From: Caryophanales bacterium UBA970 | GTDB lineage: Bacteria; Bacillota_I; Bacilli_A; RFN20; CAG-826 | Length of the DNA stretch: 16,265 nucleotides | Assembly: GCA_002292805.1 (NCBI GenBank) | Contig: DBCA01000011.1 | Span: 1 to 16,265, forward strand | Direction of reading: 5' to 3' | In this document: piece after piece, positions 1 through 7,122 of the stretch | Layout of the letters: every line of letters starts with the position of its first letter | Position numbering within the stretch: the stretch's first letter is position 1 | Position numbers and translations under genes: made by a program | Notes under the pieces: model-generated | Databases searched by the model: none | Seen by the model: the letters and a program-made list of their open reading frames with translations, nothing else | Told to the model about the DNA's origin: nothing

Positions 1-44
1 GTTTCTGCAAACGTGGTAATGCCAAGTTGTAATCTATTTTTCAT
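1..44 (-). CDS. 5' end of a probable LLM-class (luciferase-like) flavin oxidoreductase, cut by window edge
   Basis: Only the first 14 complete codons are visible, reading MKNRLQLGITTFAE from an ATG at 44-42 on the minus strand, and the frame is open to the window edge. The pattern LGITTFAE right after the start is typical of bacterial luciferase-like, flavin-dependent oxidoreductases, where it forms the first beta strand of the TIM barrel. This is recognition of a short motif, not a domain match. An AGGA lies only 3 nt before the ATG, and a TATGAT -10-like box ends 8 nt before it, so the mRNA leader would be almost absent. The gene is divergent from the amylase gene. Confidence 0.5.
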   Translation of the reverse strand, partial: MKNRLQLGITTFAE

Positions 45-52
45 ATATCCTA

Positions 53-58
53 ATCATA
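53..58 (-). promoter_or_regulatory. -10 box TATGAT of the leftward gene
   Basis: TATGAT on the minus strand matches TATAAT at 5 of 6 positions and ends 8 nt before the ATG at 44. The transcript would start about 1-2 nt upstream of the start codon. I see no good -35 hexamer at 16-18 bp spacing. Confidence 0.35.
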
Positions 59-113
59 AAGTATTTCCTACTTCTAAGGAGTAAAACTTGCATCGAATTT
101 TAGAAAAATTTTG

Positions 114-119
114 TATAAT
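114..119 (+). promoter_or_regulatory. -10 box TATAAT directly upstream of the amylase gene
   Basis: This is a perfect TATAAT, 6 nt before the ATG at 126, so transcription would start at or next to the start codon (leaderless mRNA). The -35 is poor: TTGCAT at 88-93 matches 3 of 6 and sits 20 bp away. An open frame does begin with TTG at 111, but its first codons simply translate the -10 box, so that start is unlikely. Confidence 0.5.
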
Positions 120-125
120 AGAAAT

Positions 126-2447
126 ATGAAAAAATCATTCTTTACATTATCTATATCTTTTTTGATTGTCCTTGTTTCTTGCGGGGGGAATAATTCAATT
201 CCTTCCTCTGATGTGGGTACTTCTTCATCTTCTAGTGTTGCGAACTCCTCTTTGCCACCATTTAGTGCCGACCCGAATTACGAAACAACGATGACCTGGG
301 CGAAACCTGAGCATCTTTATATTCATTACAACCGTAGCAAAGAAAATCAACAAGCAGCACCTGCAGATTATGCCAATTGGGGAGTTTGGATTTGGCAAAA
401 AGCACCTTTGGATTTCCCTGGTATTTTGATCGATTGGACTTATTATGATGAATCCGGAGCGATTGCGGAAATAGATTTTTCTAAATCGACGACCGCCAAT
501 CTTGGCAAAGTCATTGCAAGTAACCAAACCTGGGAAGATATCACACGAATTGGTTTTTTAATTGTCAATAAAACAAGTATGACTAATGTGGTTGGGATGT
601 GGACAAGTGATGGCGGCACCGACATGTACATTAATGATTTCAATACCCAGATCCGTGAAAACAACACCTTGCATGTCTTTGCTTTAAGTGGACAAGTTGC
701 TGATTATGAATTTAATTACTTAGGGGGGGTTGCTGAAGATCCATACGCGAATGATACCGGGGCTTTTGTATCAGTTAATAATGTAGCTTCTTCAAATTCC
801 ACCGCCTTTGCGCAAGCGATTACCTCACAAGACTTTTACAACAATGTCGGAGTGGGTTATCAAATCTTTGTGAAGTCGTTTGCTGATTCTGACGATGATG
901 GTGAAGGTGATATTCGTGGCATCATCAATAAACTTGATTACTTAGAAGCCCTTGGAGTGAAGGCATTATGGTTAACCCCAGTCCACGCTTCAGAGACTTA
1001 TCATGGGTACGACGTGAGTGACTTTTATCGCATCAATCCTTCGTTAGGAACAACCCTGGATTATGCTGAACTTATTTATAAGGCCAAAGAAAAAGATATG
1101 CGAATTATCATGGATTTAGTGGTCAACCATACCTCAACACAAAACGCATGGTTCCAAAATTCAATCAATTTAAGAAAAGGAACCAACAGCGCCGGTGACC
1201 CCATTGACCATCGTAGTTTTTATCACTGGCGATATTCATTGACGCCATTAGTCGCTCCTTGGCACCGTTTTGGCGAAACCAATTATTACTATTATGGAAA
1301 GTTTGCCTCTGGGATGCCCGAGTTAAATTACGATTACCAAGGGACACGAGATGCGATGGTCGATGTGGCAAAATATTGGGCAGCTTTTGGTGTCGCTGGG
1401 TTTAGAATTGACGCGGTCAAGCACATTTATATGAACGATGAAGTCACCAAAGCCACCAATGATGTTATTACCGAAGTAGGAACAGAATACGCGGCTAATC
1501 TTACCAAGAATATCAATTTCTTTAAAGAATTTAATTATCGCCTTAAATCGGTTTATCCTGATGCGTTAGTCTTAGGGGAAAACTTTGATGGCTGGGATGC
1601 GCGGATCGCCCCTTACTACCAAGGCATGGACTCCCAACTTGATTTCCAAAACTATTATCACTTGATGAACATGATGCACGGGATTGCCGAAAGTGCCAAC
1701 CCTCAAGCGCAAGCCAACGTCTTTGCCACGAAATTTAATACTCATTTTAAACCGGTTCGTTCCCAATTCATTAATGGGGCTTTTACCTCAAACCATGACG
1801 TGGCTCGTGTCCTCAATTGGGTCAAGGGAACACGTTCTGGCAATGACGTCATTTCAAAACAAACGATTAATACCGGCGAGTATGCCGATGCCCTTCGACG
1901 TGCAAAAGCATTTAACGCGGCCACCTTACTGATGCCTGGCACCTCGTGGATTTATTACGGGGATGAATTAGGGATGACCGGCAATTGGCAATTGAATCCA
2001 AGTGGTACCGACTTCCATAAGGATCGCTATTACCGTCAACCCATGAAGTGGGATAACCTCGATGGGGATACCGCTCACACGAATTATACTTTTGAAGGTT
2101 ATCAAGTCTCATGGGACGCGATCAATACCATTGACTCGCTTGTTGCCGGTGCCAATCAACAAATGCTTCAAGAAGGATCGATGTTCCAATTGATGCAAAC
2201 GTTAGTTGCCTTAAAACATCAAGAACCCGCCTTGATTCGAGGGTCATTCCAAGCGATCAACACTGGCAACACGCAAGTTATGGCCTTCAAACGAACCTTG
2301 AATAACGACACCTTGAATATCTATATTAATTTTGGAACATCGTCTGCCTCCGTCAATGCAACCGGCACGATGGTCTTTAGCAGTGATAACGCCACCTTAC
2401 AATCTCAACCAAGTTTCTCTGTCTTAATCACGAGGTCCACATCATGA
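126..2447 (+). CDS. GH13 alpha-amylase/pullulanase-type lipoprotein with CBM41-like N-terminal domain
   Basis: Secreted alpha-glucan hydrolase of 773 aa. Residues 1-19 form a lipoprotein signal (KK, hydrophobic stretch, lipobox LVSC with Cys19), so it should be lipid-anchored on the outer face. A short Ser-rich spacer follows. Residues about 57-200 carry an LYIHYNR...WGVWIW pattern typical of CBM41 (pullulanase-associated) domains. The GH13 barrel starts near 240 with a Ca-binding-type loop (SDDDGEGD, 255-262). Conserved regions are intact: DLVVNH (330-335), GFRIDAVKH with nucleophile Asp429, LGEN with acid Glu485, and SNHD with Asp558. A beta-sandwich C domain closes the protein. Alpha-1,4 versus alpha-1,6 specificity cannot be read from the sequence. 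I chose ATG 126 because the signal peptide begins there; no Shine-Dalgarno precedes it. It overlaps the next gene by ATGA, indicating coupling. Confidence 0.93.
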   Translation: MKKSFFTLSISFLIVLVSCGGNNSIPSSDVGTSSSSSVANSSLPPFSADPNYETTMTWAKPEHLYIHYNRSKENQQAAPADYANWGVWIWQKAPLDFPGILIDWTYYDESGAIAEIDFSKSTTANLGKVIASNQTWEDITRIGFLIVNKTSMTNVVGMWTSDGGTDMYINDFNTQIRENNTLHVFALSGQVADYEFNYLGGVAEDPYANDTGAFVSVNNVASSNSTAFAQAITSQDFYNNVGVGYQIFVKSFADSDDDGEGDIRGIINKLDYLEALGVKALWLTPVHASETYHGYDVSDFYRINPSLGTTLDYAELIYKAKEKDMRIIMDLVVNHTSTQNAWFQNSINLRKGTNSAGDPIDHRSFYHWRYSLTPLVAPWHRFGETNYYYYGKFASGMPELNYDYQGTRDAMVDVAKYWAAFGVAGFRIDAVKHIYMNDEVTKATNDVITEVGTEYAANLTKNINFFKEFNYRLKSVYPDALVLGENFDGWDARIAPYYQGMDSQLDFQNYYHLMNMMHGIAESANPQAQANVFATKFNTHFKPVRSQFINGAFTSNHDVARVLNWVKGTRSGNDVISKQTINTGEYADALRRAKAFNAATLLMPGTSWIYYGDELGMTGNWQLNPSGTDFHKDRYYRQPMKWDNLDGDTAHTNYTFEGYQVSWDAINTIDSLVAGANQQMLQEGSMFQLMQTLVALKHQEPALIRGSFQAINTGNTQVMAFKRTLNNDTLNIYINFGTSSASVNATGTMVFSSDNATLQSQPSFSVLITRSTS

Positions 2448-4003
2448 AAGCAACCTTTAAATTTCTCGCATTAACTTCATTGATGGCGATCAGTGCCTTA
2501 TTTTATCCTTCCATCAAACCCATCACCCCATTCGCCAATAACCAAGTCTCCGTGAAATTAGTGTTAGGAGACCATGCCACGCTTCAAGGGTATCAAGGGG
2601 TCGATGATGAAGTGATCTATCACTCAAATGTGGTGACTTATTCAGCGGCAGTGGATTCAACCTTACCACGACCAACCAAACCTAATACGACGTTTGTTAG
2701 TTGGGTTTATGCCCAATCTTCTGCCTTGGTTAGAGTCAATAAAATGCCAAGAACCAGTGGGGCAGTCTATTACGCCTACTGGCAAGGCGATGGCACCTTA
2801 GCCACCACCATCCCAACCACCTCTTCGTCATCTTCCTCGTCTTCATCATCGTCATCGATGACGTCATCCCCTTCTTTACCACCTTCATCCTCAACGGCAT
2901 CTTCATCGGCCGTAACCAGCTCAAGTGTGGTTGCCTCTTCGGTGGTGAGTAGTTCCTCTAGTGAAGCCTTTGTGCCTTTTAACCTTTATTTACAAGCGAA
3001 TACTGCCAATGTGAATTGGACTGAGGATAATGCCCAAATTCGGCTTTTCTTTTGGAATGCGCCGGTTAGTTTATCTTGGCCTGGCACCATCATGACTAAT
3101 GAAGGCAATGGTTTGTATCGTTATCGATTTGACTCCTTTGCACCCACGAATTTATTGTTTGCCAGAGTCAATCCCAATCCCAATCCCAATGATGTCACTA
3201 TTGTTTGGAATCAGACGGTGGATTTAACCTACGTTACATCCCAACATTTATTTACCTTAACATCCTGGAATAATGGTGAAGGAAAATCAACTGGCACTTG
3301 GTCAACTTATACGCCTTCATCCTCGAGTAGCGTTGGCGGTTCCTTCAACCCAGTCACCTCTTCAGAAGTCATCACTTCTTCGAGTGAAAGTTCTGTAGTT
3401 AGCTCAAGTGCATCGTCTTCGGCCTCAAGTAGTTCGATCACCAGTTCAGAACCAATCTCAAGTTCGTTACCAAGCAGTTCGATGGTGAGTTCGAGTGCAC
3501 CTCCTTCAAGTGAAACAAGTTCCGTCGTAAGCTCAAGTGCATCGTCTTCGGCCCCAAGTAGTTCGATCACCAGTTCAGAACCAATCTCAAGTTCGTTACC
3601 AAGCAGTAGCGTGCTCCCTGTCCAATTTGACGTATACCTCAAAGTCAATGATCCCAGTGCGGATTGGAGTGAAGGCGGTGCAACGTTTAAACTTCATTAT
3701 TGGGGTAATGACCAAAGTTCAGACTGGAATCAATTACCGTCATTAACGAACCTAGGGAATGGGATTTATCATTATGCATTTATTAATTATCAACCAACCC
3801 ATATGTTGTTTCAAAGATTAGCAGACTATGACGAAACTATTATTTGGAATATGACCATTGATTATGCTTATCCCGGCGATGATAATTTATTCACGGTGAC
3901 GTCATGGTCGAGTGAAGAATTTTGTCGAGATTGTTTAGAACGTGCTGATATGATGCCTGTATTGAAATCATCAGGCGTTTGGTCGACCTATTCACCAGCT
4001 TGA
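2444..4003 (+). CDS. Secreted Ser-rich protein with two CBM26-like starch-binding modules, no catalytic domain
   Basis: 519 aa. The N-terminal hydrophobic segment (about 5-21) is a signal peptide or uncleaved anchor; there is no lipobox Cys and no LPXTG. Residues about 36-113 (TTFVSW...VYYAYW) resemble an InlB B-repeat/Flg_new domain. A first Ser-rich linker spans 125-174. Module 1 (about 175-290) and module 2 (about 392-519) are related to each other. Both share NW/DW near the start, GNGxYxYxF, LLFxR, xIVWN/xIIWN and an ending WSTY, a pattern I associate with CBM26-type starch-binding modules. Linker 2 (291-391) contains a DNA-level duplication. No enzyme motif is seen, so the likely job is to hold starch for the co-transcribed amylase. 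Start: ATG in an ATGA overlap, with GAGG 8 nt upstream. Module 2 has a Cys-containing insertion. The 3' end overlaps typA by 16 bp. Confidence 0.8.
   Translation: MKATFKFLALTSLMAISALFYPSIKPITPFANNQVSVKLVLGDHATLQGYQGVDDEVIYHSNVVTYSAAVDSTLPRPTKPNTTFVSWVYAQSSALVRVNKMPRTSGAVYYAYWQGDGTLATTIPTTSSSSSSSSSSSSMTSSPSLPPSSSTASSSAVTSSSVVASSVVSSSSSEAFVPFNLYLQANTANVNWTEDNAQIRLFFWNAPVSLSWPGTIMTNEGNGLYRYRFDSFAPTNLLFARVNPNPNPNDVTIVWNQTVDLTYVTSQHLFTLTSWNNGEGKSTGTWSTYTPSSSSSVGGSFNPVTSSEVITSSSESSVVSSSASSSASSSSITSSEPISSSLPSSSMVSSSAPPSSETSSVVSSSASSSAPSSSITSSEPISSSLPSSSVLPVQFDVYLKVNDPSADWSEGGATFKLHYWGNDQSSDWNQLPSLTNLGNGIYHYAFINYQPTHMLFQRLADYDETIIWNMTIDYAYPGDDNLFTVTSWSSEEFCRDCLERADMMPVLKSSGVWSTYSPA
3388..3607 (+). 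repeat. Direct repeat, 91 bp units at 129 bp period, inside a Ser-rich linker
   Basis: Bases 3388-3478 recur at 3517-3607 with 4 mismatches. The core 3401-3478 versus 3530-3607 differs at one base (T3425 to C3554, Ser to Pro). The period of 129 bp is exactly 43 codons, so the frame is kept. It encodes Ser-rich linker between the two CBM26-like modules, and near-identity at DNA level points to a recent duplication. Confidence 0.9.
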
Positions 4004-5823
4004 TCGGTTTCCGTTTCTTGATAATTCGCCCGCTTACGTTCATTTTCTTTTAAGTATTTTTTTCTTAACCGGAACGTTCCTGGGGTGATTTCCACGAGTT
4101 CATCTTCGTTCATGTAGGCAAGGCAAGTTTCTAACGACATCTGACGAGGGGCTTTTAAAACGACTTTTAATTCCTTGTTTGCCATCCGCATGTTGGTTAA
4201 GGCTTTAGCCTTGACGACGTTAATCACCAAATCGCGTAAATATTTATTTTCGCCAACAATCATGCCTTCATAGACTTCGGTTCCTGGAGAAATAAACATC
4301 ACGCCGCGTTCTTCTAAGTTTTCAATCGAATAGGTTTTAGCAACGCCATTTTCAGAAGCAATCAAGACGCCTTGATGGTGACCCTTGGTTGAATAATTCG
4401 TCCGTGGCCGATGGTCTTTATAGACATGGGAGAGAATCCCAAATCCTTTGGTCAAGGTCATAAAGTCGGTGTTCATCCCAATCAAACCAGCGGTAGGAAT
4501 ATCATAGGTCAAACGGGTGGTGACATCGCCTTGTTCCATGTGGAGCAATTGCGCTTGGCGAGGCGAGACATAATCCATAATCCCACCTAAATATTCATGA
4601 GGAATATCCATGACCAATTCTTCGAAAGGTTCGCAAAGGGTGCCATTGATTTCTTTTAAAATAACTCTTGGTTTGCTGACTTCAAGTTCAAATCCTTCAC
4701 GACGCATGTTTTCAATGAGGATTCCTAAATGTAATTCCCCACGACCAGAGACAAGCATGGAATCTTCATTGGTCATCATTTCTACGCGTAAGGCGACGTC
4801 GCGTTGTGATTCTTTGAGTAAGCGTTGTTGGAGTTGACGGTACGTGACAAACTTACCTGATTGTCCTACAAAAGGAGACGAGTTAGGGGCAAATGTCATT
4901 TGTAAGGTTGGTTCACTGATGGCGATGGGTGGTAAAGGTCGAACGTCGTTGGAGGAACATAAGGTTTCTCCGACAGTGATGTCGGCAATCCCGGCAATCC
5001 CAACGATATCCCCAGCGACGGCTACATCTCGTTCTTGTCGTTCTAAGCCAACAAAGGTAAACATTTTTAGGACGCGGACAGGTTTAAACGTTCCGTCCAA
5101 TCGAGCAAGGGTATAACCTTCTTGAAGTTTTAAAGTACCAGATTTGACAATCCCAATCCCAATCCGACCCACGAAATCATTGTAATCGATTAAACTAGGT
5201 TGAAATTGTAAGGGTCCGTCGACGGTCACACGAGGAGATGGAATTTCTGCAATGATCAAATCAAACACGGGAGCAAAACCTTTTTTCTGGGTGCTAAGAT
5301 CGACATCCATGCTGCAGGTTCCTAATAAACCCGAAGCATAAACGACTTTAAAATCTAAGAACGCTTCTGGGGCGTTTAATTCAATAAACAAGGCAAGGAC
5401 TTCATTGACCACTTTCGTTAAATTTGCATTAGGACGATCAACTTTGTTGATGACCACAATCGGTTTCACTTTTGCTTCTAAGGCTTTTTTAAGGACAAAG
5501 CGGGTTTGCGGCATCGGGCCTTCAAGGGCATCAATCAGCAATAAGCAACCATCGACCATGTTCATGATCCGTTCGACTTCACCACCAAAATCAGCGTGTC
5601 CTGGGGTGTCGAGGATGTTAATTTTATAATCTAAATATTGTAAACCAGTCGCCTTGGCAAGAATCGTAATTCCGCGTTCTTTTTCAATCGCGTTGTTATC
5701 CATCATTCGTTCACTGGTGGCTTGATTGTCTCTGAACATATGGGCAGAACGGAAAAGTTGATCGACCATCGTGGTCTTTCCGTGGTCAACGTGAGCAATA
5801 ATGGCAATGTTTCTTACTTTCAT
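3988..5823 (-). CDS. typA: Translational GTPase TypA/BipA
   Basis: Ribosome-associated GTPase of the EF-G/LepA superfamily, involved in ribosome assembly and stress or low-temperature adaptation. 611 aa from ATG 5823, the usual family length. G-domain motifs are intact: G1 AHVDHGKTT (10-18), G2 RGITI (50-54), G3 DTPGH (72-76), G4 NKVD (126-129). The TypA-typical LEGPMPQTRFVLKKALE and the C-terminal domain are also present. An upstream in-frame ATG at 5850 is possible, but family members begin a few residues before RNIAIIAHVD, and a GGA about 9 nt upstream favours 5823. It is divergent from yerC. Its last 16 bp overlap the end of the starch-binding gene, and no terminator is visible there. Confidence 0.96.
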   Translation of the reverse strand: MKVRNIAIIAHVDHGKTTMVDQLFRSAHMFRDNQATSERMMDNNAIEKERGITILAKATGLQYLDYKINILDTPGHADFGGEVERIMNMVDGCLLLIDALEGPMPQTRFVLKKALEAKVKPIVVINKVDRPNANLTKVVNEVLALFIELNAPEAFLDFKVVYASGLLGTCSMDVDLSTQKKGFAPVFDLIIAEIPSPRVTVDGPLQFQPSLIDYNDFVGRIGIGIVKSGTLKLQEGYTLARLDGTFKPVRVLKMFTFVGLERQERDVAVAGDIVGIAGIADITVGETLCSSNDVRPLPPIAISEPTLQMTFAPNSSPFVGQSGKFVTYRQLQQRLLKESQRDVALRVEMMTNEDSMLVSGRGELHLGILIENMRREGFELEVSKPRVILKEINGTLCEPFEELVMDIPHEYLGGIMDYVSPRQAQLLHMEQGDVTTRLTYDIPTAGLIGMNTDFMTLTKGFGILSHVYKDHRPRTNYSTKGHHQGVLIASENGVAKTYSIENLEERGVMFISPGTEVYEGMIVGENKYLRDLVINVVKAKALTNMRMANKELKVVLKAPRQMSLETCLAYMNEDELVEITPGTFRLRKKYLKENERKRANYQETETDQAGE

Positions 5824-5878
5824 TGTGTATTTTCCAAACGAGATAAGCATATGCTAAATTCGCGTAAATTGCTACGAA

Positions 5879-5907
5879 AAGATACGATTCCACTTTCATC
5901 AAGTAAA
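5879..5907 (-). promoter_or_regulatory. Candidate sigma-A promoter for typA
   Basis: On the minus strand TTTACT (5907-5902), a 17 bp spacer and TATCTT (5884-5879). Each hexamer matches consensus at 4 of 6 positions. The start site would be near 5872, giving a leader of about 50 nt to the ATG at 5823. A weak but correctly spaced candidate. Confidence 0.3.
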
Positions 5908-5934
5908 TCACTAACGTGTGAACGTAAAAAAGAG

Positions 5935-5940
5935 TATAAA
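5935..5940 (+). promoter_or_regulatory. -10 box TATAAA upstream of yerC
   Basis: TATAAA (5 of 6) lies 20 nt before the yerC ATG, giving a leader of about 14 nt that just contains the ribosome binding site AGGAG (5949-5953). No convincing -35 is seen at 16-18 bp. An AACGT direct repeat (5913-5917 and 5921-5925) lies just upstream. Confidence 0.4.
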
Positions 5941-5960
5941 ATGGAATCAGGAGTAAACCC

Positions 5961-6248
5961 ATGTACCAATCCAAACTCAAATCAGCGTTAATTGATCAAT
6001 TATTTCAAACGGTGTTAAAACTCAATGATCTAGAATCTTGTTATCGGTTCTTTGAAGATGTGTGTACGGTCAATGAATTACAAGATTTAGCGACCCGTTT
6101 TGAAGTGGCAAGGCTTTTGAAAGAAAAAAAATCATACGTTGAAATTGTCAAACTCACCAAAGCTTCGAGCGCTACCATCTCTCGAGTTAATCGAGCTTTA
6201 TTGTATGGAGCAGATGGATATCAACTCGCATTAAAGAAAATGAAATAA
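5961..6248 (+). CDS. yerC: YerC/YecD-family TrpR-related DNA-binding protein
   Basis: 95 aa, the expected size for the YerC/YecD branch of the TrpR superfamily. The central ELQDLATRFEVARLL segment (39-53) and the helix-turn-helix at about 59-80 (EIVKLTKASSATISRVNRAL), ending with LLYGADGY, are the family hallmarks. TrpR itself is a dimeric tryptophan-responsive repressor; the ligand and targets of the YerC branch are not firmly known, so no effector is assigned. Start: ATG with AGGAG 7 nt upstream. It is divergent from typA. It is followed after 73 bp by an amino-acid transporter lipoprotein, and the gap holds two perfect palindromes and a promoter. This makes it a candidate regulator of that transporter, by inference from position only. 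Confidence 0.9.
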   Translation: MYQSKLKSALIDQLFQTVLKLNDLESCYRFFEDVCTVNELQDLATRFEVARLLKEKKSYVEIVKLTKASSATISRVNRALLYGADGYQLALKKMK

Positions 6249-6260
6249 TTACTTTAGGTG

Positions 6261-6290
6261 TTTAATGCTTTACTTTGCTAAAGCATTAAA
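6261..6290. promoter_or_regulatory. Perfect 12-bp inverted repeat overlapping the -35 of the transporter promoter (candidate operator)
   Basis: TTTAATGCTTTA (6261-6272) and TAAAGCATTAAA (6279-6290) are exact reverse complements around a 6-base centre. The left arm and centre cover the predicted -35 (6269-6274). There is no T-run after the right arm and the stem is AT-rich, so a classical terminator for yerC is less likely than a dimeric-repressor site. Weak attenuation between the genes cannot be excluded. Confidence 0.55.
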
Positions 6291-6297
6291 GTATATT
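6269..6297 (+). promoter_or_regulatory. Promoter of the amino-acid transporter operon
   Basis: TTTACT (6269-6274), 17 bp, TATATT (6292-6297). The -35 matches 4 of 6 and the -10 matches 5 of 6. The start would be near 6304, giving a leader of about 18 nt that includes GGAGG. It lies between and within the two palindromes. Confidence 0.45.
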
Positions 6298-6318
6298 AGT
6301 GTACATCGGAGGTACACT
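6298..6318. promoter_or_regulatory. Second palindrome, 7-bp arms, spanning start site and Shine-Dalgarno
   Basis: AGTGTAC (6298-6304) and GTACACT (6312-6318) are exact reverse complements around ATCGGAG. The ribosome binding site GGAGG (6308-6312) falls in the centre and touches the right arm. If transcription begins near 6304 most of the left arm is not in the RNA, so a DNA-level operator is favoured over an RNA hairpin that hides the ribosome binding site. Confidence 0.45.
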
Positions 6319-6321
6319 TAT

Positions 6322-7122
6322 ATGAATAAGGTACAAATTACAGTTGTCGGTATGTTAGGAACTGTGTCGTTAGCAAGTTGCGGAACCACCACCATTCCTT
6401 CTACCTGGGATGAGATTGTTGATCGTGGTTATGTCATCGTAGGTTTAGATGACACCTTTGCCCCAATGGGATTTCGCAATCAAGCGAATGAACTTGTTGG
6501 CTTTGATGTCGACCTTGCCAAGCTTGTCTTTGGTGACCTAGATATTGAAGTTCGTTTCCAACCCATTGATTGGGCAGCAAAAGTGTTAGAACTTGATGCA
6601 GGGAACATCGACATGATTTGGAATGGGTTAACCATCACCGAGCCAAGACGGTTAGAAATGCTCTTCTCGGATGCCTACATTGCCAATCGGCAAATTGTGA
6701 TGACCAAGGCTAGTGCCACCATCGACACCATTGCAGATCTAGGTGATAAAAAAGTTGCGGCTCAATCTGGCAGTGCTTCTGAAGATGTGGTGAAAGCAAA
6801 TCCAATCTTTGAAGATTTAGCAGAATTAGTCACCACAGACACTATCAATTCAGCTTTATTAGAATTGGACACTGGAGGCGTTGATGCCGTGGTTGTGGAT
6901 GAAATTTATGGCCGCTATGTGATCGCGCAAAACCCAGGCAAATATCGTGTCATGAGCGAAGACTTTGGCGATGAAACCTTCGGGATTGGTTTCCGTTTAG
7001 GTAACACCACCATTCGTGATACCGTCAACGACACCTTGTTTGATTTGATCGAAGCAGGAGACGCTTTAACCATTTCTCAAACTTGGTTCTCTGAAGATGT
7101 CTTCTTAACACGTGGATCTTAA
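6322..7122 (+). CDS. Polar amino-acid ABC transporter substrate-binding lipoprotein
   Basis: 266 aa, family 3 solute-binding protein (SBP_bac_3), which binds an amino acid outside the membrane and delivers it to the permease. Lipoprotein signal 1-20 with lipobox LASC (Cys20). The binding fold runs from about 30. Ligand-site signatures are present: FAPMGF (46-51), GFDVDLA (60-66), WNGLTIT followed by Arg109/110 (carboxylate contact), QSGSASE (148-154), and Asp193 in VVDEIYGRY (amino contact). These indicate a polar amino acid or cystine/glutamine type; the ligand cannot be fixed further. The frame is open back to 6265, but ATG 6322 has GGAGG 9 nt upstream and directly starts the signal peptide. 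It overlaps the permease by 11 bp. Confidence 0.92.
   Translation: MNKVQITVVGMLGTVSLASCGTTTIPSTWDEIVDRGYVIVGLDDTFAPMGFRNQANELVGFDVDLAKLVFGDLDIEVRFQPIDWAAKVLELDAGNIDMIWNGLTITEPRRLEMLFSDAYIANRQIVMTKASATIDTIADLGDKKVAAQSGSASEDVVKANPIFEDLAELVTTDTINSALLELDTGGVDAVVVDEIYGRYVIAQNPGKYRVMSEDFGDETFGIGFRLGNTTIRDTVNDTLFDLIEAGDALTISQTWFSEDVFLTRGS

Noticed and set aside
111..125. TTG 111 as amylase start
   Set aside because: It would add five residues that translate the TATAAT box ahead of a complete lipoprotein signal peptide starting at ATG 126.
2816..2965. Ser-codon tract as a CRISPR or phase-variable microsatellite
   Set aside because: No repeat-spacer order is present, and the Ser codons are mixed without a uniform short unit, so simple slippage variation is not expected.
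3307..3648. Minus-strand frame of 113 codons rich in Glu/Leu repeats
   Set aside because: It is the antisense of the Ser-rich linker; its regularity mirrors the repeated Ser codons and no start signal is present.
3988..4003. Frameshift or misassembly producing the gene overlap
   Set aside because: Both C-termini look complete: the starch-binding module ends in its WSTY motif and TypA has its normal length.
5786..5980. Minus-strand frame of 64 codons with hydrophobic stretches across the typA-yerC gap
   Set aside because: It overlaps the typA start and the yerC start and ribosome binding site, has no ribosome binding site of its own and reads typA codons out of frame. The hydrophobicity comes from AT-rich DNA.
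6261..6290. Intrinsic terminator for yerC
   Set aside because: The stem is perfect, but it is AT-rich, lacks a following T-run and overlaps the predicted -35, so an operator role fits better. Not fully excluded.
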